From positions 17,926,732-17,990,731 of the forward strand of contig NW_004454170.1 of NCBI RefSeq assembly GCF_000283155.1: DNA of 64,000 bases, in the 5' to 3' direction. Made by a program: the position numbers and the translations under genes. This stretch comes from Ceratotherium simum simum (Eukaryota; Chordata; Mammalia; Perissodactyla; Rhinocerotidae). Positions 33,000 to 43,199 of this stretch are shown here, piece by piece. The notes under the pieces were generated by a model. It saw only the letters and a list, made by a program, of their open reading frames with translations. It was not told the origin of the DNA and made no database searches. How positions within the stretch are numbered: position 1 is the stretch's first letter; the number at the start of each line of letters is the position of its first letter.

Positions 33000-33489
33000 C
33001 CGGGCTTTCACGCAGCCCCTGAGCAGCTGCAGGCCCCGGTACACTTGCTTCTTCCTGCGAAGGCTGAACCAGGCCAGGCCATCTCAGGAAGCAGTCACCG
33101 AGGCCAGGATGGCGGCACCCCCTTGGACTTGTTTTGGGGGGAGTGTAGAGACAAGAGGCAGGTGAGGGGGTATAGACGGGTGTCCCTAGGTCCCTTTTGC
33201 ACTTTTCTGTCTATTCTCTCACCTCCTGCTTCTTCTCTCCCAGGACACACTCTTTTCTCTCTCTTATTCTCCATCCTCCCCACCTCAGCTAGTGACACCC
33301 GGTGGCATTGGGCACTTTCACACTCAGTGCATCGAGGAGAGAGAGTCCAGAGCCTTTGCTATTTCTCTCTCACACACATGAACATGCTCGCACACACGCA
33401 GAGTCACATTCTGAATCATATTCTGAGCAATGTTTAATGGCAAAAGAGGCCGAGGGCATGGGCCCCGCCCTGCCTGAGCCCTGTGTGAG
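33000..33489. other. Non-coding stretch, no recognised repeat
   Basis: 33200-33300 is pyrimidine-rich. 33365-33430 has scattered 'cacac' and 'tgaatcat' repeats. No gene signal. Confidence 0.4.
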
Positions 33490-33660
33490 GACGAGAGCTA
33501 TAGAGCCAGAAGGGCCAGCTCCCAATGCCAGCATCATTCCTGACTGGCTGTGAGACCTGACGCCGTGACACTCCATGTCCTCATCTATGAAATGGAGATA
33601 ACATCCCCAATGGGATGCCTACTCCCATTTGTGGTCCCCAAAATCCTGGCAAAGCTTTAC
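33490..33660 (+). mobile_element. MIR SINE (diverged)
   Basis: 'atagagccagaagggccagc', 'cctgactggctgtgagacct', 'tgtcctcatctatgaaatgg' and 'agataacatccccaatggga' follow sense MIR. Confidence 0.6.
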
Positions 33661-34224
33661 AAAATACCCTTGATGTGGAAGAGTCTGTAGCAACTGAACA
33701 AGAAAGAAACAGAGATCGTGGCTGCAAGGACCTCAGGAGATTGGCGGGTACCCGGCGTCAGAGGTTGGGGAATCCACAGCGTCCAGACCAAGCCTTGACC
33801 AGAAGCAGCTGAAGCTTTCACGACAGTGGTACACACTAGAATAGCCCCAGACCTGGCCCCGTTCTCCCCTCTGCGGACCCCCAGCACAGCCCACAGGGGC
33901 AACAGAAGGGGTCTCTAGAGCTCTCTTGTCTCATTTTACCACACATTGGTAAGTTCGGTATTGTCGTTTGAGGAAACCACTTCCCTAGGTGGTCCATTCA
34001 GTGAAGGCTGGTCCAGTCGGGGCCGCACAATGCTGTAGGTGTCTTCCCTCCTTCATGTTCTGCCTTGAGAAGGCAAGTAAAGACAGGGCAAAGTGAGGTG
34101 AGAAGAAAGCATCCTTTTTACATTCATAGCTATCTGACTATTAGTAGAATTGCTCAGCAACTAATCCTCAGGTCGGTTGTGGAGGGGTCCTGAGACAATG
34201 TGAGGAAAGCATGTATTGAGCCCT

Positions 34225-34350
34225 AGTAAAAACTAGATTTTCCCACTTACTGCCTTGTGGGGTGACCTTGTGCAAGTTCCTTGAAGTCTCGGAGCCTCAG
34301 TCTCGGATTAAATGAGCTGCCCGTTGGCCCAACTACCTCAGAAGACCCAA
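34225..34350 (+). mobile_element. MIR SINE fragment
   Basis: 'attttcccacttactgcctt', 'gaccttgtgcaagttccttg', 'cggagcctcagtctcggatt' and 'aaatgagctgcccg' follow sense MIR. Confidence 0.7.
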
Positions 34351-34467
34351 ATGCAATATATGTGGGTGAGGGTGACCTTGAAATGACAGTAACACACCAT
34401 ACAAATGTGTTAAGTAAAAGAACAATGAGGACTAAAGAAAACAAAACAAAATAATTGGTTAGTTGGT

Positions 34468-35512
34468 GTATTAGCTTCCTAGGCTGCCATAGCAAAGTAC
34501 CACAAACTGAGTGACTTAAAACAATAGAAATTTATTGTCTCATGTTCTGGAGGCCAGAAGTCCAAAATCAAGGTGTTGGCAGGGCCGTGCTCCCTCTGAA
34601 GCCTCTAGGGAAGGAACTGTTCCAGGCCTTTCTTCTAGCTTCTGGTAGCCTCAGGTGTTCTTTGGCTTATACATACATCCCTTCAATCTCCCATCTTCAC
34701 ATGGAGCTTTCCCTATGCCTTCACGTTATTTTCCCTCCTAGTGTGTCTGTCTCTGTGTTTTGAAATGTATCTGGGATTTTGGTTTTATTCAGGTGTGGTG
34801 AGACCAACCGATCAAGAGATGACTGCCATTGAAAGACAGTTTGTTACTCACAGTTCCCAAGAGAAGGGGGCACACCGTGCCATGCAGGGCCACACAGGGA
34901 AACGCCAGGGCTGGTCAGGAGGCAGAAGGAGCGAGGAGAAAGTGTGGGCAGGAGTCCTTATTGTGGTTTTCATGGGAAGGAATGAGGAAAACAAGGTAAG
35001 CAAGCTGAGCAGGATTAGGATTGGATAGTTTGAATGATTTCAGCAGGCTCTGAGCTATGGGAGTGGTCCCTAGTTGTCCAGTTCTTGGCCCTTGGGTGAT
35101 TAGGAATATTGTCTCCTTGAGTGTAAAGCCAGATAGAGGAGGCAGTTTGGAGAATGGACTCTGGATTTATTAGTTTGCATATGAAAAGCATGCTTCTGTG
35201 CAAGTCACTTGCTGTCTGTAGGAACTGGCCAGCCCTGGAAGGGGCAGTCTCATACCAGTCACAGAAGCCCCAGATGCCAGAGCATCAACAATACAGAAAA
35301 TAAGAAAATACAGCTAATATACTCTGCATCCAAATTTCCCCTTTTTATAAGGACAATAGTCTTATTAGATTAGGGCTCACCCTAATGACCTCATTTTAAC
35401 TTGATTACCTCTATAAAGATGCTATTTCCAAATAAGGCCACATTCTGAGGTACTAGGGGTTAGGACTTCAACATATCTTTTTTGGAAGATGTAATTCAAC
35501 CCACACAGACAA
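34468..35512 (-). mobile_element. MLT1-type MaLR LTR split by another LTR
   Basis: Reverse MLT1 occupies 34468-34755 ('attagcttcctaggctgcca', 'taaaacaatagaaatttatt', 'ttcacatggagctttcccta') and resumes at 35332-35512 ('tttataaggacaatagtctt', 'gctatttccaaataaggcca', 'tgtaattcaacccacac'). Joining coordinates agree with the MLT1 order, so the inner 34756-35331 is an insertion. Confidence 0.9.
34756..35331. mobile_element. Probable solo LTR inserted in MLT1
   Basis: About 576 bp interrupts the MLT1. The flanks share 'ctctg' (34751-34755 and 35332-35336), compatible with a 5-bp TSD. The insert starts with TG ('tgttttgaaatgt'). Its body ('agacagtttgttactcacag', 'gtgcaagtcacttgctgtct') is not matched to a family by memory. 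There is no open frame of note. The right end lacks a clean CA, so the boundary is approximate. Confidence 0.55.
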
Positions 35513-35919
35513 GAAACAGTAAGCTTTTCCAGTTAGGGGAGGAAGACAATTCCTCTACCCTCTAAGTCTTTCTGGCTGGTCTAAGAATTAAATTGACATG
35601 AGACAGAATAACAGGAGAAAATCAAACAAAGCTTTGTAATATGTATACATAGGAGAAACCCAGAAAAACTGAGTAACTAGCCAGAATGGCTGAAGCTGCC
35701 ACCTTAAATACCATCTTCAGCTAAAGACTAAAGACAAAGGATGATGTTGTGGGTAATGGTTTGTGGCTTCAAAGGGGAGGAAGGCAATTCACATGGAAAT
35801 GGAAAAGCAAATGTTTGTTAGACAGAACTTTGATAAGAATGGGCTTAGCCAGGACACTCACAGTCTACCAATACCTGGAGTTATCTGTAGTGATGGCCTG
35901 TCCTGAGGACAGGCCTTTT

Positions 35920-36147
35920 TTTTTTTTTTTTTTTTGGTGATGAAGATTAGCCCTGAGCTAACATCAGTTGCCTTTTTGCTTAAGGAAGATTGTCCCTGAG
36001 CTAACATCTGTGCCAGTCCTCCTCTATTTTGTATGTGGGATGCCACCACAGTATGGCTTGATGGGTGGTGTGTAGGTTCTGAACCTGTGACCCCCAGGCC
36101 ACCGAAGCAAAACACATAAACTTAACCACTACACCACCGGGCCTTGG
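35920..36147 (-). mobile_element. ERE SINE, full length
   Basis: A T-run, then 'ggtgatgaagattagccctg' and 'gagctaacatctgtgccagt', a reverse B-box region 'ggttctgaacctgtgacccc' and the head 'aaccactacaccaccgggcc'. The 13-bp TSD 'ggacaggcctttt' is perfect at 35907-35919 and 36148-36160. It lies inside the LTR. Confidence 0.96.
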
Positions 36148-36239
36148 GGACAGGCCTTTTATCTTAAATTCTTTTAGGCAGTTAGGGGGAAGGTCAAAGT
36201 TTCTTTCAGAGTCTTTTGTTCTTAAAAACAGTCAAGGCA

Positions 36240-36442
36240 GGGGCCGGCCCCATGGCCTAGTGGTTAAGTTCAGCGCACTCTGCTTCGTCAACCCAGGTTC
36301 ACAGGTTCGGTTCCCAGGCACAGATCTACACCACTCATCGGCAGCCATGCTATGGCAGCAACCCACACACAAAATAGAGGAAGATTGGCACAGATGTTAG
36401 CTCAGGCAAATCTTTCTCAGCAAAAAAATAATAATAATAGTA
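36240..36442 (+). mobile_element. ERE SINE
   Basis: Head 'ggggccggccccatggccta', B-box region 'acaggttcggttcccaggca', tail 'aatagaggaagattggcaca' and a short A/T-rich end 'aaaaaaataataataatag'. The TSD 'tcaaggca' is at 36232-36239 and 36444-36451. It is the second SINE inside the same LTR. Confidence 0.94.
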
Positions 36443-36494
36443 ATCAAGGCAAAGAGACTCATTTTGGGGTGGCCAATTCTGATTCCCCACACCA

Positions 36495-36697
36495 GTACAG
36501 GGCCAGATAGTGAATGTGTTAGACTGGAGGGCCATACTTCTTCTGTCACAACTACTCAGCTGCTATTGTAGCAGAAAAGCAGCCATAGACAATGTGTAAA
36601 TGCACAACTGTGTGGCAATAAAACTTTATTTACAAAAACAGGCAATGGGCCAGACATGGCTTACAGGCCATAGTTTACCAACCCTTAGGTTAGGAGA
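36495..36697 (+). mobile_element. Non-autonomous hAT-like DNA transposon fragment
   Basis: 'agggccagatagtgaatgtg', 'agcagccatagacaatgtgt', 'caataaaactttatttacaa' and 'aacaggcaatgggccagaca' belong to a common mammalian DNA transposon whose ends read about 'cagggtcggcaaac'. I do not assign the exact family. Confidence 0.7.
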
Positions 36698-36699
36698 CA

Positions 36700-37229
36700 A
36701 ATTTTCAAAGCGAGAAAAAAAGAGTTTATGCAGCCTTTCTGAGAGAGGGGATTCAGCAAGGAAATAGAGATTAGTAGCAAACTTTGAGTCCCCAGAAGTG
36801 CTAGGGGTGGAGCCAAGGCAGGTCTAGCTCAGGGCATGGGCTCAAGGAAGTGGATTCACAATGAGGGAAGACTGAACACCCTGGAAGACCCCTCACAGGC
36901 ACTAGGCACCCATCTGACAGAAAGACTGAGTGACTTGCCAGAAGAATTACAGCTGGTAGAGGCAGGAAAAAAAAAGCCGGTGATTTGATTCGAGGCTGAG
37001 TGTGTAATCACTAGCCACACACCTCCCAGAGCCGGTCTGGTTACTCCAGTGACAAGGCTGTGGTGGCTGGGCATCTAGAGGGCCAGAGAGCCTGGAAAGA
37101 GACGATGGAGAACAGAAATGGGTGGGTCTTTAGAGGCCACAGACCTCAGGCTCACCGCTGAAACAGCTCTAGGGACGGGGCTTTATTAACACCCCTCCCG
37201 CACAGCAGCCGAGATGGGAGACCTTTACT
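36700..37229. other. Non-coding stretch, no recognised repeat
   Basis: 36700-36850 is purine-rich; 36940-37020 weakly recalls a reverse MIR ('gagtgacttgccagaagaat'). No gene signal. Confidence 0.4.
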
Positions 37230-37860
37230 CTGAGTTAACAAAGCCTCTGGGAATTGTGTTAAACATAAATTAATAAATAAACACTCAGGGACTCAGTTCA
37301 CCAGAATTGTAAAGAAATAAAAAACAGAAACAAGGTCAAGATACTAATGGCAAGACGCCAATTGTGCTTGTTTAGCTGCATCATAAAACTTCACCCTTAT
37401 TGGCCTGTCGTCTTCACACCTCATTGAAAATCCATTAAAACAATGGCGGGGTCATTAACCCTGACTTTCAGGCAGAAGCTTCCCTTGGGCACAGTTTTTG
37501 ACTAGAGTCCCTTCATTAATGCTTAGTGTAATTGCTTGTGAGCTAGATAATTGTGATTATACACCACTATTTAAATATGGAGGGGGAGCACCGACGACTC
37601 GATCTTTTCTTTGCATCTTTTTAATTTTTTTAATACGAGTGGACTCATCCCCCTCAGGCAAGGTGATATATTAAAACTTGAATTTTTAAAAGAGAGAGCT
37701 GATGACTCAATTTACAAAAGAATTCGCTGTAGGATTTCTTAAATAATGAGCTCCCATAGCAATCAAAATTATTTGATTTACAAAAATTCAATTTGCTAGC
37801 ATCTTTTCCATATTACGACTAAAGCATAAAGGTTATATTTGAAAAAGAAACACAACTGCT
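37230..37860. promoter_or_regulatory. Repeat-free AT-rich block, candidate developmental enhancer
   Basis: About 630 bp without any repeat signature, in the middle of the densest repeat region. It is loaded with TAAT/ATTA cores ('aaattaataaataaacactc', 'cattaatgcttagtgtaatt', 'tgctaatgag') and has 'acgccaattgtgcttg', 'ctatttaaatatgg' (MEF2/SRF-like) and 'gctgatgactcaattt' (AP-1/MAF-like). Such composition is usual for ultraconserved-type enhancers, but I cannot measure conservation. No open frame of note. Confidence 0.45.
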
Positions 37861-38308
37861 AATGAGTACCTAGTGAGGCTGAGCAGAGAGCTAAAGGCTT
37901 GCGTCTATAAACAGGGTGGTGGCCAGAAGACAGATTTTAAGGGTACCCTGAAGATCAGCCTCAAAGCCTGGGATATGGCTGTGACCTGCTAGGACACGCA
38001 GGGCAGACCAGAGAGCCAAGGGGGACATCAGTCAGAGAAGAGGGGACCCACAGATCAGACTTCAATTTGGAGCTACTGCAATAGATGCTCCTTGCGCGTA
38101 CACAGAGGGGAAAGCCCCGGGCTCGCAAAAAGGAGGCTCTTCCCCGCTCCATCCTCCAGCCACATGCAGCTCACAAACCTACCCAGCACCACTTCAGATA
38201 CACCTGATATAAAGCCCCAAGGATGTTCAAGACCTTTTCCATTAAACAGTGGCTTCTATGTTAGTATATCATCCGTTTCCGTTGCTCTGCATTTAAAACC
38301 AGCCACAC

Positions 38309-38549
38309 CCGGGCGCACACCGAGGCACCGCTTCTCCGGCCATGCTGAGGCAGCGTCCCACATACAGCAACTAGAAGGATGTGCAACTATGACATACAAC
38401 TATCTACTGGGGCTTTGGGGGAGAAAAAGGAGGAGGACTGGCAATAGATGTTAGCTCAGAGCCGGTCTTCCTCAGCAAAAAGAGGAGGATTAGCACGGAT
38501 GTTAGCTCGGGGCTGATCTTCCTCACAAAAAAAAAAAAAAAAAAAAAAC
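38309..38549 (+). mobile_element. ERE SINE, 5'-truncated, with TSD
   Basis: The element begins 'ccgggcgcacaccgaggcac', directly after where the B box would end, so both promoter boxes are absent. It keeps the 'caactagaaggatgtgcaac' body, two tail modules and an A-run of about 22. The 12-bp TSD 'aaccagccacac' is perfect at 38297-38308 and 38550-38561, so the truncation happened at insertion. Confidence 0.95.
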
Positions 38550-38589
38550 AACCAGCCACACAAAATTGTAATGCCATCTTCCAGGTGTG

Positions 38590-39084
38590 TGGCATCAAAG
38601 TCTGTAGACTGGATTGAATAGTAATTTGTTATTAATTATTGCTAAGAACTGAGTTTTGCTATGATTTACTCTTCTCTTTCAGTCATAGTTTTTAGAATAA
38701 ATTCCAGGTTACCCCTCTATTCATATCATGCTCACTCGCTTGCATTTCCTTATGCTTTTGTGAGGCAGAGAGAAAGGTGTAGAGCTGACACGCTGAGAAT
38801 TTCCCAGTAGCCTTGCAGTACAAGTGTGTGTCCCATTTGTGACCATCAGTTGTCTAAGCAGGGGGAAAAAGCCACCTAGCATGATGGCTCCCAGGATTGA
38901 ATACATCACACGCCAGCAAAATGTGCACTCAAAGTGTGGGGCCCTGGGGAGAATTGCGAATGTTTTGTTTGCAAAATAAGAACACTTGATCAATAATTTG
39001 TTATCTCTTGTGACCATCACTTCATAGAAGAACAAATATATTAACATCCACAAAGTCAGAAGGACGACCTCCAACTAGTTCTTC
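38590..39084. other. Repeat-free AT-leaning stretch
   Basis: No repeat recognised. Blocks such as 'agtaatttgttattaattat' and 'aagaacacttgatcaataat' look like single-copy, possibly regulatory, sequence. Confidence 0.35.
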
Positions 39085-39100
39085 AAAAAGATAGGTGATA

Positions 39101-39309
39101 GGGCCGCCCCCGTGGCTTGGCGGTTAGGTGCGCTCGCTCCGCTGCTGGTGGCCCGGGTTCGGATCCCGGGCGCGCACCGACGCACCGCTGCTCCGGCCGT
39201 GCTGGGGCCGCGTCCCACATGCGGCAACTGGAAGGATGTGCAACTATGACATACAGCTATCTACTGGGGCTTTGGGGGAAAAAAAATAAAAATAAAAAAA
39301 ATTAAAAAA
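39101..39309 (+). mobile_element. ERE SINE, CpG-rich and apparently young
   Basis: Head 'gggccgcccccgtggcttgg', exact B box in 'gggttcggatcccgggcgcg', body 'caactggaaggatgtgcaac', A-rich tail with T interruptions. The 16-bp TSD 'aaaaagataggtgata' is perfect at 39085-39100 and 39310-39325. It retains many CpG sites, unlike the other copies, which points to recent insertion. Confidence 0.97.
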
Positions 39310-39478
39310 AAAAAGATAGGTGATAATCTTACATTGACTTATACATAAAAAAACATGGTTCATATTTTTCTCATTTTGCTGCAGAGTGGTGAAAATGTTC
39401 CTCATGGACCTACAAACATCAGTGCAACAGCAGGGACAGACAGAGTTTGGAAACCACTGCCCTAGACCTTTGCTGTCC

Positions 39479-39777
39479 AGTTCAGTGGCCAGTAGTCACA
39501 CGTGGCTGTTGAGCACTTGCAATGTGGCTGGTCTGAACTAAGCACACTTACACTGTGCTGTAAGTGTAAAATTTACACCAGATTTCAAAAACTCAGTACA
39601 AAAAAAATGAATGTATAATATCTCAGTAATTTTTATATTGATTGAAATCATATTTTGAACATATTAATATATCATTAAAATGAATTCAACATGTTTTTTA
39701 CTTTTCAAAAAACGAGGCTACTAGAAAATCTTAAATTACTATGTGGCTCGCATTATATTTGTATTGGACAGTGCTGC
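39479..39777. mobile_element. hAT-type MITE with TIRs and TSD
   Basis: The left end 'ttgctgtccagttcagtgg' and the right end 'tgtattggacagtgctgc' are imperfect inverted repeats around about 300 bp of AT-rich sequence. The flanks 'cctagacc' (39471-39478) and 'cctagatg' (39778-39785) fit a decayed 8-bp TSD, as expected for hAT transposons. No transposase is encoded. Confidence 0.75.
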
Positions 39778-40021
39778 CTAGATGATCAGCATCAATTGGA
39801 GAATGTTAGATGCCATAGAGGTAGCTTATAGCTTCTGGTTATATTCATATATATCTTATATATTTGGCATTGAAATAGCAAATAAATAGGACTTGAATTT
39901 GTGTTTCCATGCAGGGCAGGGAAGTTATGACTATGAGAACCTGAGTGTGTTCAAGGCAAACTGGTTGGCCTTCGGTGTCTTTACTTGCTGTTCCAGACGA
40001 TACACTTGATGCCCTTTGGGG

Positions 40022-40035
40022 CCACTAGAGGGCAG
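40022..40035 (+). promoter_or_regulatory. CTCF-like core motif
   Basis: 'ccactagagggcag' matches the CTCF core CCASYAGRKGGCRS at every position and sits in repeat-free sequence. CTCF sets chromatin loop anchors; the plus-strand orientation is given by the motif. Binding is not shown. Confidence 0.55.
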
Positions 40036-40309
40036 TAGCATATGAAAAAATGCAAGCTTTCACACAGCCATTAACTGAGAAGACCCAACAGGCAGAGCCT
40101 GTTACAAGGTATGCTGTAATGATTATTACAGCTGATCCTCTTTCTCTCCCTCTTAAGCGCCATATGTTATGGGAGGAGGGAGAGACCACAGAGGACTGGA
40201 TAGAGCGTGAGCTGGCCCTTAAACTGCGAGTGAGGCTTAGACAGAGCAAATCAGGAAAGCCATTCTTTATGAGAGAAATCACGCTCAAGGGCGAGTGTTC
40301 AAAGACCCA

Positions 40310-40450
40310 GGCTATACATTCAGGTTTATCTTCCTGGCTCTGCTACTAACAAAATGTGTGGCCCCGAAGCAAGTCGCTGGGCTTCAGTGTCTTCCTCTGT
40401 GAAATGAGGAGGTGGAGGGAGGTGAGCTTTAACGCATCCTCCAACCTCAG
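40310..40450 (+). mobile_element. MIR SINE
   Basis: 'tacattcaggtttatcttcc', 'tggctctgctactaacaaaa', 'agcaagtcgctgggcttcag' and 'gtcttcctctgtgaaatgag' follow sense MIR. Confidence 0.75.
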
Positions 40451-40639
40451 CGCTACCTCCTTTCAAGAGTAAACCCTGTGGGCCTGGTGTTACCATAGGT
40501 TTGATGAGTCAAACAGAGTAGTAATTATAGGATTTGCAGCCACAGTGGTACTTAAATTCATGCTTTAAGGCCCCCTCTGCTCCAAACACTTAACAGTAAC
40601 AGATAAAATACAGAAATTAAAAAATTAAAAGTCAAAGCC

Positions 40640-40885
40640 CTGGAGGCCAGCCTGGTGGCATAGCGGTTAAGTTCACACGCTCTGCTTTGGCGGCCCGGGG
40701 TTCACAGGTTCAGATCCTGGGTGCGCACTGACACACCACTTGTCAAGCTATGCTGTGGCGGAGTCCCACATAAAGTAGAGGAAGATGGGCACGGATGTCA
40801 GGCCAGGGCCAATCTTCCTCCATAAAAAGAGGAGGATTGGCATTGGATGTTAGGTCGGGGCTGATCTTCCTCACAAAAGAAAAAA
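40640..40885 (+). mobile_element. ERE SINE, full length
   Basis: Head 'gccagcctggtggcatagcg', B-box region 'acaggttcagatcctgggtg', 'tgctgtggcggagtcccaca', two tail modules ('agaggaagatgggcacggat', 'gaggaggattggcattggat') and an A-run. The TSD 'aaaagtcaaagcc' is at 40627-40639 and 40886-40898. Confidence 0.96.
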
Positions 40886-40898
40886 AAAAGTCAAAGCC

Positions 40899-41309
40899 TT
40901 GCTCAAAAAGATCAATATCTCCAAGGATCAGAACAGTAGAGACACACGTTGTAAGCTGGGAAGACGCTGCGGGATTGTGAGGCTCCAGGGCAGGAAGGAG
41001 GCAGAGAGGTGAGGAGCTTTTCTCCTGTGGTGAGATGGGGAAACCATGTGAGGAGGCGTCCCCAAACCAGGGACTGTGTGAGGCTCTCACATCCAAGAAC
41101 CAGGGGTATAAATTACATAACAAACTGCTTCCAGGGGCTGAGGCTTATACAAAGCTTCTTACCCCCAAATAAGGAAGAACCTGGCCCCCTGGCCTAGTGA
41201 CAGGATCAGCAATATCCCCAAATCATGACAGCTTGGGTACCTGAGCTGAGGATAGAGAATCTGGTTCTGAGCTGGGGGCTGCAGAGGCCAAGAGGAAGCA
41301 ACTGCAAAC
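40899..41309. other. Non-coding stretch, no recognised feature
   Basis: Purine-rich; I see no repeat with confidence and no exon. Confidence 0.4.
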
Positions 41310-41941
41310 TGTCTGGGAAGAGGGAGAATCCCCCTCCGCCCTTTCCCTTAAGGTTCTTCTGGCTGGCCAAATAATTAACAAGACAGGTTAGCAGGAGAAA
41401 ATGATACCAAGTTTAATAACATGTATACATGGGAGAAACCAGGGAAACTGAGTTTCTCAACACAATACCAGAGATTCTCATCTTAAATACTATCTTCAGC
41501 TAAAGACAAAGGAGGATGTTGGGGGTGGGTGGTGGTTTGGGATTTCAGAGGGGGAGAAGACAATTTACATGGAGAGAGAAATGTAAATGTTTGTCAGACA
41601 ATGCTCTGCAGGGCCACCTATAGAGAATGTGGCTGGAGAGACAGGAATTATAGTAATCAAGAGTATGTACATTTAAGTCTTCTTCTTCCATCCTGACAAA
41701 AGTTTTCACAGATAAGGTCATCCCCCCTTCTTCCCACTACACAGAGGGAGATACCTTTACAAATGTAAATATTTGGTAAACAGAACTTTGTTAAGAATGG
41801 GCTTAGTGAGGACCCTGCCAGTCTGTCTACACCCAGAGTTCAATTCCTTTAGGCAGTTAGTGGGGGAGGTCAAATGTCCATCAGAGAAAATCATCAAAGT
41901 AAAGAGATATATTTCAGGGTGGTCAATTTTGATCTCCCACA
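41310..41941 (-). mobile_element. ERV1-like LTR, copy 2
   Basis: Related to the LTR at 35516-36491 and in the same orientation ('aggagaaaatgataccaagt', 'atgtatacatgggagaaacc', 'catcttcagctaaagacaaa', 'aagaatgggcttagtgagga', 'agggtggtcaattttgatct'). It is about 630 bp. No gag, pol or env remnant lies between the copies, so they appear to be two solo LTRs rather than one provirus. Confidence 0.6.
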
Positions 41942-42129
41942 AAACCCACTAGGTTGGGTAGGGGTGAGCACAAGAGAGATCAAAATTACTAATAATAACT
42001 CCCCTCGGAGAAAGACTAAGAAAGGCAGTCAAAAATTGCAATTAAAGAAATGCAATGGCAGGAAGTGAATTCACTTCAGACGAAATGAAAACAGTAAGGC
42101 AATCTGATATTGACTTTTAAAATAAGAAT

Positions 42130-42330
42130 ACATTATTTATCCAGCAAATATTTTAACCACCTACAATGTCCTAGATACTGTTTTAAGTGCTGAGGATATA
42201 ATAACAAGTAAAACAAAGTGCCCACAAGGAACTTACATTCTAGTGGAAGAGACAGACAATTTTTTTAAATTATATAATATGCCAAGTAGTAACAGTGCTG
42301 TGAAGAAATGTTTAGGATCCTTGAAGATAT
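42130..42330 (-). mobile_element. L2 LINE 3' end
   Basis: Reverse L2: 'accacctacaatgtcctaga', 'tactgttttaagtgctgagg', 'acttacattctagtggaaga', 'agacaatttttttaaattat', 'acagtgctgtgaagaaatg'. Confidence 0.8.
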
Positions 42331-42339
42331 AAAGGAGTG

Positions 42340-43195
42340 GTTAACAACCATATATAAAAACATAAATTATGAAGCAACAAATAGGCAAAATCAAACAAAA
42401 GCAAGTTGTACAAAAGAACCAATTGAAATGAAAAATATAGGCATTGAAATACATAAACTCAGTAGTATTAGATAAACACTATGAAGTCATAGTGGAAGAC
42501 AGAATCATTAATTAGAAGGCAGTACTGAAGAAACTACCTGTAATGCAACACAAAGACAGAAAATGTATTTTTCAAAAATATGAAAGAGTAGTCAAGAGGC
42601 ATAGAAGGTAGACTGACAGGCACCAACATAGAGCTAATAGGAATTCCAGAAGAAAAGACTAGAAGGAATGAGAGAGAAGTGATGTCCAAAGAGAGAATAC
42701 CTGAAGTTTTCCAGTATTAAGAGTTTGACTTCACCAAGAACTCTAGATATGGATGTATAGGAATTGTATTATCCCTATGATGTATCTAGGCCCACACATC
42801 ATAGTGAAACTGCAAGACATGTAAGGATAAAGAAAAAGTTATAACCAAGAAAATGAGACTACCTACAAAAGAAGGAAAACCTGATGTTAGCAACATCATC
42901 AGCCACAGATGCCAGAAAACATGGAACTCTTGCAAAGTGCTGAGAGAAACTTACTAATCAACATAGACTTCTATACCCAGCTAAACTAGTATTCACTCAA
43001 GAGTGAGAAAAAAATATACATACTTTTTCAAGCATACAATAATTAAAAGAAATTACAGCCCATGGTCCCCAGGTAAAAGAATTGCCAAGGAATGGAATCA
43101 CAATGGAATTACAAGAATTTAGAACTGAACAAGAAAAGCACAATCTATCTGAACAATAACAACAATAATGGTTAGGATATGTGGCTTCCAGCTAT
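42340..43195 (+). mobile_element. L1/HAL1-type LINE fragment
   Basis: Purine-rich, A-rich sense-strand LINE text: 'gaattccagaagaaaagact', 'catcatagtgaaactgcaag', 'acatggaactcttgcaaagt', 'gctgagagaaacttactaat', 'cttctatacccagctaaact', 'attcactcaagagtgag'. All frames are broken. L1M against HAL1 cannot be settled by eye. Confidence 0.65.
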
Positions 43196-43199
43196 GAGC

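Larger units (their letters stand above)
35516..36491 (-). mobile_element. ERV1-like LTR, copy 1, carrying two EREs
   Basis: This shares a series of blocks with 41310-41941: 'catcttcagctaaagac', 'ttgttagacagaactttgat'/'tttggtaaacagaactttgt', 'aagaatgggcttag', 'ttaggcagttag', 'gggtggccaattctgat'/'gggtggtcaattttgat', ending in 'cccaca'. With the two SINEs removed it is about 520 bp. I take it as a solo LTR; the minus orientation is inferred from a weak polyadenylation-like signal. Confidence 0.6.

Noticed and set aside
36492..41309. Idea of one provirus between the two related LTRs
   Set aside because: The interval holds unique DNA, SINEs and MITEs with no gag, pol or env remnants.
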